Assembly: GCF_026151205.1 (NCBI RefSeq)
Contig: NC_087073.1
Span: forward strand, 4,857,001 to 4,921,000
From: Bolinopsis microptera
Lineage: Eukaryota > Ctenophora > Tentaculata > Lobata > Bolinopsidae
Reading direction: 5' to 3'
DNA: 64,000 nt
Positions 23,168 to 33,360 of this stretch are shown piece after piece (position 1 is the first letter of the stretch; every line of letters starts with the position of its first letter). The notes under the pieces were generated by a model. That model had not been told where the DNA came from, searched no databases, and saw only the letters and a program-made list of their open reading frames with translations. A program made the position numbers and the translations under genes.

Positions 23168-23884
23168 TTATTGAGGAACAATCGAAAGATAATCTTCAAA
23201 CGGCACCGGCAGCAAACCCTCAAACAAACCATCGACATCTTCAGTTATTGCCTTTTGCAGAGCTGGGTTCAACTTGATCATATTCCAGCAGTGAAAGTCT
23301 GATAATTCGTAGAGAGAGGAGCTTTCAGCAGGTTTCTTAATCTCGAATTCAGCTGATAGAACAAAAGAGCCTCCTGACTGAGTGACCAATCTGTAGTCAT
23401 TTTGAACACTTGCACTGTGTATACAAGATGATGCGGATTGAACAGGAAGTGCACTCTGCTCTTGAAATGCACCATGCGCTTGAAGTGCACCACACGTGAG
23501 CGGCTTGTACCATGTCACTTCACGAAGCCGGCGTTTTTCGTTAAGAATATTTAAGATTTCATTACTTAGGTTTACAAAACTTTTGCGACTCTGTTTGCTA
23601 CCAAACGTGTTCACTTCAATATTATGCACGAGATCATTTCGCTGTTCAACTAAACTTAATAATTTGAACACTATGTCTTCATCGTTCGACCCAAAATTAC
23701 TGTACTTTCTGATGAAGTGCCCCAGAGGAATCCGTAGCGTGCGTGCTTGGTCAGAACAGAAATACTTTCTGATGACACATTCCAGGCGCTTTGTTATGTA
23801 AACTGCTAGAGCCATATCAGTATGTCCAGGCTGCAAATGAAAGTTAAAAGCAGAAAATTCTTTACTGACAGTTTCATTTGACAT
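23168..23884 (-). CDS. HEPN-like family protein, paralog 2 (intact)
   Basis: Intronless 238-residue protein and the only copy of this family with an unbroken frame from a normal ATG. The HEPN-like region spans residues about 20-115: TDMALAVYITKRLECVIRKY, PLGHFIRKY, and the motif RNDLVH with Arg82 and His87. A spacer of about 70 residues includes a degenerate internal repeat (GALQAHGAFQEQSALPVQSA) absent from the other copies. The last 48 residues carry HCWNMIK, EDVDGLFEGLLP and FEDYLSIVPQ. The R-N-x3-H motif is the catalytic signature in HEPN ribonucleases; activity here is inference only. No transmembrane segment or signal peptide. ATG is 7 nt after CTTTCTCAG. Lack of introns in all three copies would fit spread by retroposition or acquisition from a prokaryote, but neither is shown. 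Confidence 0.8.
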   Translation of the reverse strand: MSNETVSKEFSAFNFHLQPGHTDMALAVYITKRLECVIRKYFCSDQARTLRIPLGHFIRKYSNFGSNDEDIVFKLLSLVEQRNDLVHNIEVNTFGSKQSRKSFVNLSNEILNILNEKRRLREVTWYKPLTCGALQAHGAFQEQSALPVQSASSCIHSASVQNDYRLVTQSGGSFVLSAEFEIKKPAESSSLYELSDFHCWNMIKLNPALQKAITEDVDGLFEGLLPVPFEDYLSIVPQ

Positions 23885-24845
23885 GTTTGACCTGAGAAAG
23901 AATGAAGTTCTAAATCTTTATATTTAGTAATTGATATCATGGTAGACTATAACAGTTTCATAAGATAATCCACTAGTTCACGCTAGTACGTATGGGGGAA
24001 GGGAATGTATCTTTTGCAAAGAAATGACTACCTGACCACACCCTGTATAATAATGAATATATCCACATACTTACGCTCAATATGCTGAAATCATGGATAT
24101 TTCACTGCTACAAATGAGTTATTAAATCAAACGACCATAATATTATGATTGATGATTAGAGGGCCAGGTTTTAGCAAGTGGCTATAATAATATGGTCTGA
24201 TATATAACAATACCTGATACCTTAAACCCTTTTATATTCTTTTCACTTAGCCTAACATGTTTATAGTAAATTTATCGGGAAACATTATATAGCTAAGCGA
24301 ATGAAAATGATAGTTCAGATAATGTTTAGAATCATTATTCGAGGAATTTAAGGGCTGATTTGAGATAAATGTGTTTAAATTCGCTTAAAGTCAAATAAAA
24401 CAATACGAAAATTAAAAACTTCGATAAACTGAATTCAGGACTACAATTTTCAAAATTTATATAGTAAAGAATCTAAATTAAGTAGGTATTTAAATAATGA
24501 AGTAAAATCAAAGATATTCGTGAAAAAATAATAAATTTTAAGCGAAATTAAATAAAAATCAGATAAACATCAACGTCAGAAAAATGATACATAGTTTTCG
24601 AACTTCAACATTAACGTCAAAAAATAATAGTCTTCGAACTTAAACATTAACGTCAGAAAAATAATAATAATAATAATAATAAGTAGGAATTTATACATTG
24701 CTTTATAGCCATAAAGAACTCAAAACCCAAAGATTCAGTTCAAACCATCTAAAGCGACTCATGAGTAACATGTACATAAGAACTTATTTTTATGAAGCTT
24801 CATGAAGTATGGATTTTATGAGAAAGGTAATACATGATACTTATA
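23885..24845. other. Intergenic, very AT-rich, no gene seen
   Basis: Contains an imperfect direct repeat (TTCGAACTTAAACATTAACGTCAG, written here as two phases at about 24597 and 24634) and an (AAT)n microsatellite at about 24659-24682. Nothing coding. Confidence 0.45.
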
Positions 24846-24849
24846 CAAA

Positions 24850-25100
24850 TTATACGTTTTCAAAGATATGAGTTTTTAGTTTCATTTAAATAAGACGATA
24901 TCGGTTAGTGTTCTCAATTGATAAGGAAGCTGATTCCAAACAGAGGGTCCGCAGTAGCTGAAACTTCTCTCGGTTTTACTATAGTTTGAAATAGGAGGAA
25001 CATTTAGGAGGAAATAGTCTTCTTCAGTTCTTAGTACACGTACAGGTTGACTCTTGATGTCAATACATTTGGTGATAAAATAACAGTTTTCGAAATGGTT
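24850..25100 (-). mobile_element. Remnant of a non-LTR retrotransposon reverse-transcriptase ORF (3' end)
   Basis: Minus-strand translation gives RTEEDYFLLNVPPISNYSKT followed by ERSFSYCGPSVWNQLPYQLR, then a stop, a further stop and LKTYNL in a shifted frame. The pattern RSFSxxGPxxWNxLP(x)2LR with a trailing LKTxL is the usual C-terminal tail of CR1/jockey/RTE-type ORF2 proteins. Only about 80 codons remain, and the frame is broken. It is a dead LINE fragment. Confidence 0.65.
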
Positions 25101-25464
25101 TTGCTAACTCATACATGCCATTGCAAAATTAATTGAAACAAATGATAAATATAATATTTGTATATATATAATGGTATTAATAAAAAACTAATTTCTTCAT
25201 AATTTGAAAATAGAGTGAGCAGTTTTCAACTTTTCAAACAAATAACAATTCATGATGTTTAAATATTCAAAGATTCAACTTTCAAGACATAAGCAAGGCT
25301 AGGATGGTTGAGAATTATCGGTATAGTTTTGAACATTCTACATAGTTGATCATGCTCTCACTGAGTAAGGTAGAGTAATCCAAGCTTCTGGTCCACTAAA
25401 CATGAATGCAGCAACTGTTTAGGGGTCGTTCACATGTTATTACGTAATCATTTTTTAGAACATT

Positions 25465-25495
25465 TTTACCCCCCCCCCCCCCCCCCCCCCCCGTT
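25465..25495. repeat. Poly-C run flanked by element-like sequence
   Basis: A run of about 23 C preceded by GGTCGTTCACATGTTATTACG. A comparable phrase (GGTCATTCACATATCATTAT) precedes the TTAA foldback at 52.6 kb. This may be the end of another non-autonomous element; its limits are not clear. Confidence 0.35.
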
Positions 25496-25540
25496 ATCAG
25501 TTTTACACATAGCTATTGTATCAAAATTACACTAGCGTAA

Positions 25541-26210
25541 TCATTCGGAAACCCGAATGATTACTTTGGCCGAAGTTCCAGAAATATAAAAATGTTCTAT
25601 TTCTGGAACTTCGTCTGTGGGAACAATAGAAAGATATTCTTCAAACGGTATTGGCAGCAAGCCTTCGAACAACCCGTCCACATCATCCGAAATAGACTTC
25701 TGCAGACTGAGGTCCTTCTTAATCATATTCCAGCAGTGATAGTCTAACATGTCGTAATCAGAGGAGTATTCTCCAGGTCTCTTGATTTCCATTCTAGTGT
25801 GGCCAGGATCCGCAACGATTGAACCACCAGTCTCAAGTCGGAAATCTCTGTCCAACCACTCCCTCTTAACTTTTTTGGATAAAACTTGAAGAACCCGATT
25901 ACTGCACTCAACAAAATTTCTTCGACCAGACTTTTTTTCAAACTTATCGACCTCAATTTTGTGAACAAGATCATTTCTCTTTTCAACTAAAACCATTAAA
26001 TTCCACACAAGATTTTTATTCCAAGATCTAATATTACTGTAATTCTTAATGAGACGTCCAAGGACCAAGAGGTATCCGTGCACTGACTGCTAGATCACCA
26101 CAGAAGTATTTTCTGATGACACATTCCAGGCGTTTTGTTACATAAACTACCAATGCGATATCAAGATGTCCAGAGCTGTAGCTAAAATCAGAAAATTCTT
26201 CATTTGACAT
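25541..26210 (-). pseudogene. HEPN-like family protein, paralog 3, frame broken by a 7-base duplication
   Basis: The start (ATG at 26210, 7 nt after ATTATCAG, upstream bases nearly identical to paralog 2) opens MSNEEFSDFSYSSGHLDIAL and continues to RIPLG. There a 7-base near-tandem duplication (CTTGGTC/CTTGGAC on the minus strand, about 26054-26068) shifts the frame and gives a stop after five more codons. The downstream frame resumes at LIKNYSN and holds the R-N-x3-H motif (KRNDLVHKI), HCWNMIK, DDVDGLFEGLLP and FEEYLSIVP, plus a tail of about 30 extra residues. A clean insertion of this kind resembles a transposon excision footprint or replication slippage. The rest of the frame is intact, so the loss looks recent. 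Confidence 0.75.
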
Positions 26211-26517
26211 GCTTGACCTGATAATGAGTTTGTTTACTAAAATGTCAGTATTCAAATTTTATACTCATCTAAAGAAAATTCACTCACTACCTATTGAAGT
26301 GTTCGTGTCATCAAACATGTGTGCAGACAGCAGAATGACATGTGTTGTGGCCAGGGGAGGTTATTATTAGTATTTTCCAGATGAATGTAATTGCATATTC
26401 ATACTATCGAGGTGAAATGAGACACATTAAATGATTTCGACAAGAGTATTGAAACCACGACATAAAAAATGAACATGAATCATATTAATTGTATACATAA
26501 CTTTCAAAAATAAATAA

Positions 26518-27777
26518 CTACAGAAACTGAGACATAATAGGGAAGCCCACAGCGCTTATTGATCGATAACATTTCTGAAGATCACCAGAATGAAGCCTCA
26601 AACTATCCCTTTCTGCAAGTAAACTGTCCTTCAGTTCATCATTATCAGTAACTATAGCAACAGAGAACTCTGTGTCTCTACTTGAAGACCGTTGATTGAA
26701 ATTAGAAGATCCCAAAATCGTAAGATTGTTGGACCACAAACCCTTAGCATGGTAAGACCAATCATCTCTACTATACTGAAATATATTAACATTGGGACAC
26801 TTTTGAAGGGTTCTCATAGCAGATAAATTATACATGTCGGGTACCAATCCTTTCAAAGAAGCTCCTTTATAAAAACCATTCGCTTCGTTAGAGGGTATGA
26901 TGATATCAACTTGAGCTTTAGTATGTTTCAGAGAATCAAGTAACCGTTTTGAAGGATTAAAGTAGCCAGAAGAAAGAGTAAAGTTCTGATTTGAATCCGC
27001 TGTATTCAATAACAAGTCCAAGGCTTCGTCGATTTGGTGGACTGAGAAGCAAGGCATTTGAAAGATGGGGTAGATAAACGTATCACCGTCTGAAGGTCCT
27101 AAATCTCTTAGAGTTGTATCCTTCTCAATGGATGTGTTACAAGTGAAATTACCTGCTGTCGTTGAGGCTATATTTAGATTCCCCTTACCAAGCCAATGAG
27201 ACCTGCCGTAATTACCAACATCCCACACTTTAGCACAGGTAGAATGTAGACTATGAAAAAAACAAATATAGTCAGCCAACTGCTTGGATTTAATCAGAAA
27301 GTACCTGTCTTGTCGTTTATCAAAATAAATATCACTCATATTAGCTCCTGATATAATGACATTGTCATCAAACAAGTAATACTTCATGTGGTGTACCCCC
27401 AGCAGTTCCCCAATAATACCGGGTTTGTTGTACCGGACTCTGCTCCAATAAGGAGCCTGATAAAGGTGAACCAGTCCCATCCTCCGCAAGTCTTTCAGTA
27501 TAATCCCACCGTCTCGGGTACCCCGGTACCTGTCAATCATCAAACTCACATCACAGCCGTGTTTCTTGACAGAGCTGACAAGGTTGTTTACGACACCGTG
27601 TTCAGTATCTCCCGTTCCTATGTAGAGTGTAGATATTCTAGATCTTTCCTTCACTTCTGAGGAAAGTTTCAGTAAGGTGTCCCGGAATTCTGTGGGTGTT
27701 TTGAGGATGTTAACGTTGCTTCCGTACACTTTAATCTGTCTTGAGAGCCCATTGAGCAGCCGTTTAGGTCCAATCAT
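26518..27777 (-). CDS. PGS1: CDP-diacylglycerol--glycerol-3-phosphate 3-phosphatidyltransferase (PGP synthase)
   Basis: 419 residues from the ATG at 27777. The enzyme joins CDP-diacylglycerol and glycerol-3-phosphate to phosphatidylglycerophosphate, the committed step to cardiolipin in mitochondria. It belongs to the phospholipase D superfamily, and both HKD motifs are visible: HHMKYYLFDDNVIISGANMS, and YHAKGLWSNNLTILGSSNFN. Also conserved are SDIYFDKRQDRY and the WIYPLIQM-like FIYPIFQMPCF. The open frame continues upstream of the ATG without another ATG, but an acceptor (TTTTTCATAG) cuts in 11 nt before it, which fixes this start. The N-terminus MIGPKRLLNGLSRQIKV is basic and amphipathic, suitable for mitochondrial import. 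It is shorter than the human protein only at the N-terminus. Confidence 0.9.
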   Translation of the reverse strand: MIGPKRLLNGLSRQIKVYGSNVNILKTPTEFRDTLLKLSSEVKERSRISTLYIGTGDTEHGVVNNLVSSVKKHGCDVSLMIDRYRGTRDGGIILKDLRRMGLVHLYQAPYWSRVRYNKPGIIGELLGVHHMKYYLFDDNVIISGANMSDIYFDKRQDRYFLIKSKQLADYICFFHSLHSTCAKVWDVGNYGRSHWLGKGNLNIASTTAGNFTCNTSIEKDTTLRDLGPSDGDTFIYPIFQMPCFSVHQIDEALDLLLNTADSNQNFTLSSGYFNPSKRLLDSLKHTKAQVDIIIPSNEANGFYKGASLKGLVPDMYNLSAMRTLQKCPNVNIFQYSRDDWSYHAKGLWSNNLTILGSSNFNQRSSSRDTEFSVAIVTDNDELKDSLLAERDSLRLHSGDLQKCYRSISAVGFPIMSQFL

Positions 27778-28370
27778 GTGTGGCTGAGCTATGAAAAACA
27801 GATAATTACTTCTAAACAAAGCATAGTTACGAAAATCTGTTTATACATTTAAAAACTTATAAATTTATACTCAATCAGTTCCTAATTTTGTTGATTTAGT
27901 CACCGGGTAAATTATAGTACAGCTTGGGAATTATGCAACCGAGCTAGAAGTACAAAAAAGGATAATATTAAATAAAATGCGTTTCATTATACTAATATAA
28001 TATGTTAAGTAAATATTAGTACAGTATTGTTCATCAAATATAAACAATTTCAATAGTTCAATATGCTATCGGGTATAATCACCTATCGATGCTATAATAA
28101 AATGTACTAGTAGCACTAATAAATTGAACAGATTACAAATAATATGTTAGATAAACTATTTACAGATCACTACAATGAATTGTCACGTTTTCAGTAAAAA
28201 GTTAAAACCAGCCCATTACAGGATTCAAATATGTTCGTCAATAATTACTGCTCTTTAAATCATGTCAATATATATGCAGTGGTGTTTTAACAACACAAGT
28301 GAATACTTCAGTTTCTTTGTCGCAAATTACTTAATTCTGTCTGCAAGTAAAATGCAGCTCTCCCAATCCC

Positions 28371-30190
28371 TCAAGAAACACAAGCTAGTTCAGGGAACTC
28401 CTGCTCAACAGTTGCAATCTCTATTTTAATGAGTCTTATCTTCTCCAGAGCCAGAGGAATGCTCGGAGGAAGCTCCTTGAAGTCAGCTATCCTCTTCTTT
28501 GTTTGCTCAATGTCTGCGGAGAGTGCTGACACTTTATCTGACATCTTCTGTAGGTGCTCGTGAGTGTACTCCTGAAAAGAGATGTGAAGTGTTTAGTTGG
28601 GGACCTTTATACACTATACAGTCAATAAAAATAGGACCAATATTTGATCAACTTTATTTCGTAAATTATAATATTATAATACATGATAATATTATAATAA
28701 ATGATAATATAATAATACATGTATGATGGTTTAAAATATGTACCTTCTTAATACCACTGGCACTGAGCAACTTCTTGAATTCTTTAGTGCTCTCTACGTA
28801 ATGCTGCGCTTGAGCTTTTGCTGTCTCTATCTCGACAGGCAGGTCGATATCATCGCTCCTGGTGCATTTTATAATTTACGATACATTAAGTTACTTGTGT
28901 AACAGTTGACTGCGGCTGGTGACCTCAATTTGTTGAAACATGACAGCGATTTACGGATTTTATCAGTCAATCACTGTTCTGTGTCAAAATTAATTAACGT
29001 AATCCACTGTCAATAGTTTTAATCTAGTTAATACAATTAAACTATTACATACCTTCAGGCTTCAATACTAAGAATATAATAAAATATTGCCAGCCGCACG
29101 TATCTACTATCTAACCGACTTAGATTCTCCCGACTTAGAATAAATAAGGCAAACACGTACCTATTATTTGCTGCATCCTCGCATTACGTACCTATTATTT
29201 GCTGCATCCTCGCATTCAGCATTCAATTTAGAAATAGTGAGATCAAGACTTTCCAGCTTCTCCGACAAGGTTTTCATCATTACTTCTTGCTTTTTTAACT
29301 TGTCTTTTAGTTCCAACTCTTCGGTCGTGTGATCCGATAGATTGATCTGTAATGAATATCTTCAGCATTGCTACTCTCAATTCTCATATACATATGATAT
29401 AACATAACAATATTTGGATGTGTTACTGAAGAACATTTCATACAATAGATATCAAGACGTTAGTTATAACTTACCAAATAGTTCTCTAAAGTAGGCTGGC
29501 TCAACCCTAGAATGTTACCAACGTCAGCGAGTTCTGATAACGTTTCCAGACACTCGCCACTCAAATCAATCTCCGAAACACCTGTAAGTTTCAGTTTTCA
29601 GGTTTTTTGGTCTTGTGAAAAATATATCTAGAGGTAAAATGACATGCCATGTATAATTTATCGTTCTAACTGTCAATGCTCTAAGCGACAAATATATCAA
29701 AATATCACATTTCCCGTAACATAGGAATATATACACAATATCCCAACACGCAACTAACCGTTAGTTGCGAGCTCTTTGGTGATACGATCATTTTCAGTGG
29801 AGTATTCTTCTGCCTTTTCTGAGTTGTCTTTGTCATTAGTTCCAAGTGTTCGTCCTTCTTTTTACTCGACTAGAGTTATAAGTAGAAAAGGTTAATGAGA
29901 TGAGACCATGTAATGATATAATAAAAATTCTGATGTTGAGCAAATAAATCTTGATCAAATCATTATTAAAAGTAACAACACAGCTATAGATTTGGTCACT
30001 GTATCCAACACACCGCATATCTACAAATAGGCTAACTTCTTAAAACCTGACAAAGTTGGTAGAGGTACTCCACAGTAAACTCATCTATCTCATAAAATTC
30101 GTTCTGGAGGTCACCAGGCAGAGTGGCAAGCCACTGCTGAATTTCTAACATTTTACTCTCAAGCTCAGATCTGTCCTTTACTAATGCCAT
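28371..30190 (-). CDS. HAUS1: HAUS augmin-like complex subunit 1, six exons
   Basis: Exons 30190-30047, 29869-29759, 29581-29475, 29346-29192, 28858-28744 and 28571-28371. HAUS1 is a coiled-coil subunit of augmin, which recruits gamma-tubulin to spindle microtubules. The match to the animal family runs end to end: MLEIQQWLATLPGD at the start, IDLSGECLETLSELADVG in the middle, and HLQKMSDKVSALSADIEQTK before the stop. Expected length is about 277 residues, the same as human HAUS1. Phases agree at every junction if one A is added to an A4 run in exon 2 (plus-strand TGCCTTTTCTGAG, about 29811-29823). As written, exon 2 shifts frame there. For a single-copy essential gene I take this as a consensus error. 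A 31-bp tandem duplication covers the exon 4 donor. ATG is 1 nt after a 3' splice site. Confidence 0.88.
29155..29216. repeat. 31-bp tandem duplication over the HAUS1 exon 4 splice donor
   Basis: Two exact copies, 29155-29185 and 29186-29216, each with the donor (plus-strand CGTACCTATT) and the last 25 exon bases. The donor nearer the exon keeps the frame into exon 5. Use of the distal one would add 31 nt and shift it. Confidence 0.9.
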
Positions 30191-30915
30191 CCTGATAGAT
30201 GTTATCAAAGTTAGGGCAATGAAATAGACTATAAAAACAACAAATTGATATGAAAACAGTGATTTTTATTCTAATTTATTAGTTTGAATGAACATTTAAA
30301 AACAAATTTGCAAATGAGATAAATTTTGTTTGCAGCTCATGTACAATTTTTCAACATTGAAAGAAGATGCAAGAAATGAAACATGGATTTTGATTAAAAA
30401 TGATATACATTAACGTATTTCAATTAAAGTTAAAATTAATAAAGAATGTCGTAAACCACGTTTTCTTCTAACGATAACTACAGTCAAACCCTGAATTATT
30501 TAAAAATATCTTTATCCTTTGCAGGTTTGTCAGGCTTGTATAATTCACTGCTTTTTATTAGAATATTTACAATTTGATTGAACACCAGGTCACTGTAAAC
30601 TTTTATCTTGCTGGGACTTAACAATCAAGCAACAATTTACCGTACACAACATTTTGCTTTGCTATTTTCTGTTTTTGGGAAAAGTCAGGGTTTCACTGTG
30701 TCTAAAAGTAATTGAACTATATAGTTAACACAAGCCTCAATATTAATTTATTCAAAAATAAGACATATAATATTGTGAATAATTGTAAGATTCAATATTT
30801 TACTGAAACCAAAAAAAATCAATTATAGGACACACATTGATTGAAATAGATTAAATTGATCAGATCTCGATCTCAGCTAGATTAATGAGTCACATTATAA
30901 GAAGCAGAAAATGGT
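30191..30915. other. Intergenic, no gene seen
   Basis: AT-rich spacer between HAUS1 and the SUZ-like gene. Nothing conserved is visible. Confidence 0.45.
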
Positions 30916-32340
30916 TTAACAGCCAAACCCAGGCTCTTGCTTAATTGAGATACTTTCTTCAACATTCATTAAAAACGAGTCTTCATCAGAAATGTTCTCT
31001 TCGCACATGTCACAAAGCAACTCAGCCTCAGTAAGAGATAAATTATTCTTGGCCATAGCAGATTCAACGACCAAGGATTGAATCGATTTTCCTATGATAG
31101 AATTAACAAGTCCAATAGCCATAGAAACTTCCTTGTCTATCTGAAGTTTCTCCTTCTCAGCTATGAATTGATTCACTGCTTGGCTTATTATCTTTTTAAC
31201 AAAAGAATTGGCAAATTTCTCTGCTGCTTTTGCGTTGAACTTGGGCATTCTCCAACTTTTATCACTGGCACTGTGACAATTTGATCTATTATTGTAATGT
31301 TTATTACCCCTACGACCTCTTTGGCCACCTCTATTTTGTCTCCACTGATCATTTTGGTGAAATTTATCACTTATATTTCTGTTGCCATTGTCATTATCTT
31401 CAATTGGGGGTTGATTCCGTTTACGATTTTTCTTCTTGTATTTCTTTAATTCACGCTCTCTCTGCATTTGATATGCAGATTTCGTCTCAAATACTTTCAC
31501 AGCTGATGAACCCAGAGCAATCATATCAGTTACTTTCCATGATAACTCTCTTAGCTGCTGAGAACGGGCTACATCCTTTGCATCTTTAGTTTTCACTAAA
31601 TCTTCCTTGATCTTTTGACTAAGCAATTGTAAAACTTCCTGTGACATGGAAGTACATCTTACTTTCAGTGGCCCTAAATCTGCAGGCAAATCTGGTAATT
31701 TCCTCTTTGGGGGATCTGTTGAGCTTTTACAACTGTCTGACTCAGAGGAGAGAGCTTTATCAGTAATTTTTGATTCTTTTATTAAAGACTCCTTGTCAGT
31801 ATACTCAGGTTTTTCATTCACTGTATTAATGGGATGATTTGTTGATGTCGTTGTCCCTATGTTGAAGTGGTCCTTCTGGGTTGATGGTGATTCCATTGAA
31901 GAGGCTGTGTTGGCATTTTCAGATGCAAAACTAGATATCTCATTTGTGGATTTGCCCAGTTTATTTGGCTCATCTACTGTGGTTACAAATTTGTGTTTTG
32001 CATCACAATCAGCCATAGTATTACTATCTAAAATAAGGTTATTTCTCGACTCTGACTCAGTTTGAGATAGCTTTGCTCCATCTGGAACCACAGTGGGACT
32101 TGGCAATTCGCAAGATTTATCGATAGGAGTTGCTGCTGCTGCGTTGCAGTTACTCTCAGCTTTATTTTCATCTTTTTTCGAAAGATCTGATCTATTTTCA
32201 GGCCTTTTTAGGATAGTTATTTGTTTTGTGGGTAATTGACTGGAATGAGGGCTATCTTGACGTGTAGTTGTTGAACTACTAATACCTGAGTCGTTTGTAG
32301 GATAATTTTTAGCCTGATTCATGTCGGGATCTGACATCAT
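30916..32340 (-). CDS. Unidentified RNA-binding-like protein with SUZ-like motif and RG patch
   Basis: Intronless 474-residue, mostly disordered protein. Residues 38-50 (TKQITILKRPENR) resemble the core of a SUZ RNA-binding motif (I-x-I-L-K/R-R-P). Residues about 20-215 are Ser/Thr/Asn-rich. KKYKKKNRKRNQPP near 300 is strongly basic, followed by an RG/GR patch QNRGGQRGRRGNK near 337, typical of RNA-associated proteins. The last 110 residues are predicted helical (AEKFANSFVKKIISQAVNQF and after) and end in an acidic tail with a KQEP motif that would suit sumoylation. Start ATG follows CCCTTTAG by 4 nt. I cannot assign an orthologue; the SUZ reading rests on one short motif. Confidence 0.7.
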   Translation of the reverse strand: MMSDPDMNQAKNYPTNDSGISSSTTTRQDSPHSSQLPTKQITILKRPENRSDLSKKDENKAESNCNAAAATPIDKSCELPSPTVVPDGAKLSQTESESRNNLILDSNTMADCDAKHKFVTTVDEPNKLGKSTNEISSFASENANTASSMESPSTQKDHFNIGTTTSTNHPINTVNEKPEYTDKESLIKESKITDKALSSESDSCKSSTDPPKRKLPDLPADLGPLKVRCTSMSQEVLQLLSQKIKEDLVKTKDAKDVARSQQLRELSWKVTDMIALGSSAVKVFETKSAYQMQRERELKKYKKKNRKRNQPPIEDNDNGNRNISDKFHQNDQWRQNRGGQRGRRGNKHYNNRSNCHSASDKSWRMPKFNAKAAEKFANSFVKKIISQAVNQFIAEKEKLQIDKEVSMAIGLVNSIIGKSIQSLVVESAMAKNNLSLTEAELLCDMCEENISDEDSFLMNVEESISIKQEPGFGC

Positions 32341-32760
32341 TTAGCTAAAGGGACATTTCCTGAATACATTTCGAGATCAATGATTTAGCAAAGATAACCC
32401 ACAATGTAAACCCAAAACAAGGTATATAGTTAAAGAATACTAAACATTTATTCTATATTTCTTTTTTCACATTTGGTTAATTAGCGTGTCTTAGTAAAAA
32501 ATAAATTGTCATACCCTACCCAAATATTAGGCCATGACAGCACCTGGAAGTCTCGTCTCTCCGTCCTAAACCGATGTGGTTGCACCAGGAGTCTGTTGCC
32601 AATATCTATGATTAAAATGAATATGGCATACAACTTGGGAGTATTTTTCTCTCCTGCAGCAGAAGCTAGAAACGCGTTGTGAAAGCAGCAGTACAGGCAG
32701 GCTTACGGTCGACAGTGACCAATAATAAGAAGAAAAGATCTGTATATCAATTGAATTGAG

Positions 32761-33075
32761 TTCATCAATCAATTTGCCAGACAATGGACGTGGAGAAGGC
32801 CACCTCCACCCCTGCTGTATTTCTCATAACTGGAGGCACGCATGCCCAAGGAGTGTAAGCTGTTTGTAAACAGAGTAGCAGACCTCATAGCCAGGAAAAT
32901 GAAAGAGAGATATTGCGATGTGGTAAGGCATGTGAGGACTAGAATAAGATTTGCCATGTTAAGGACAACACTCATCACTCTACGAGGTTACAGAGGCAAA
33001 AAAATGGACAAAAAATATGAGACATCTTTGTCAGAAGTCTCTTACAACCTCATCCCTGCCCCTATGATGGACTAG
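32761..33075 (+). mobile_element. Degenerate C-terminal fragment of a transposon-encoded protein
   Basis: The only coding-like sequence on the plus strand. It reads ITGG in one frame and, after a shift, MPKECKLFVNRVADLIARKM followed by RTRIRFAMLRTTLITLRGYR. The pattern GGMxKEC...LAxLIAxK...YSxVxxxxRxxxxFxxLRxxLxxxRGxR is a recurring tail of repetitive-element proteins that I associate with many invertebrate and fish genomes. I do not know which element class it belongs to. The frameshift and the lack of any upstream body make it a dead fragment. Confidence 0.5.
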
Positions 33076-33360
33076 ATGTGTATTATATAATATTGACTGA
33101 TTGCTGATGTTTCATATATAATATTGCATTGGTAGCAGTGGACAATTTCCGTTACCTGATACCTCTGTATTGTGCTCTGCCAATTGCATCACTTGACTAA
33201 ATTTATTGTATAATGTATATATACTCTTTGACACATTCATATCATTTGCCAGAAAATCAATCGGTAAAAATACATTTGAGGAGCCAAAAGATTACCCAAT
33301 TTTTTTACCCAAAGGCAACTTTATAGTTAACGGGTGATACTTGTAAAATATTTGTTTCAG

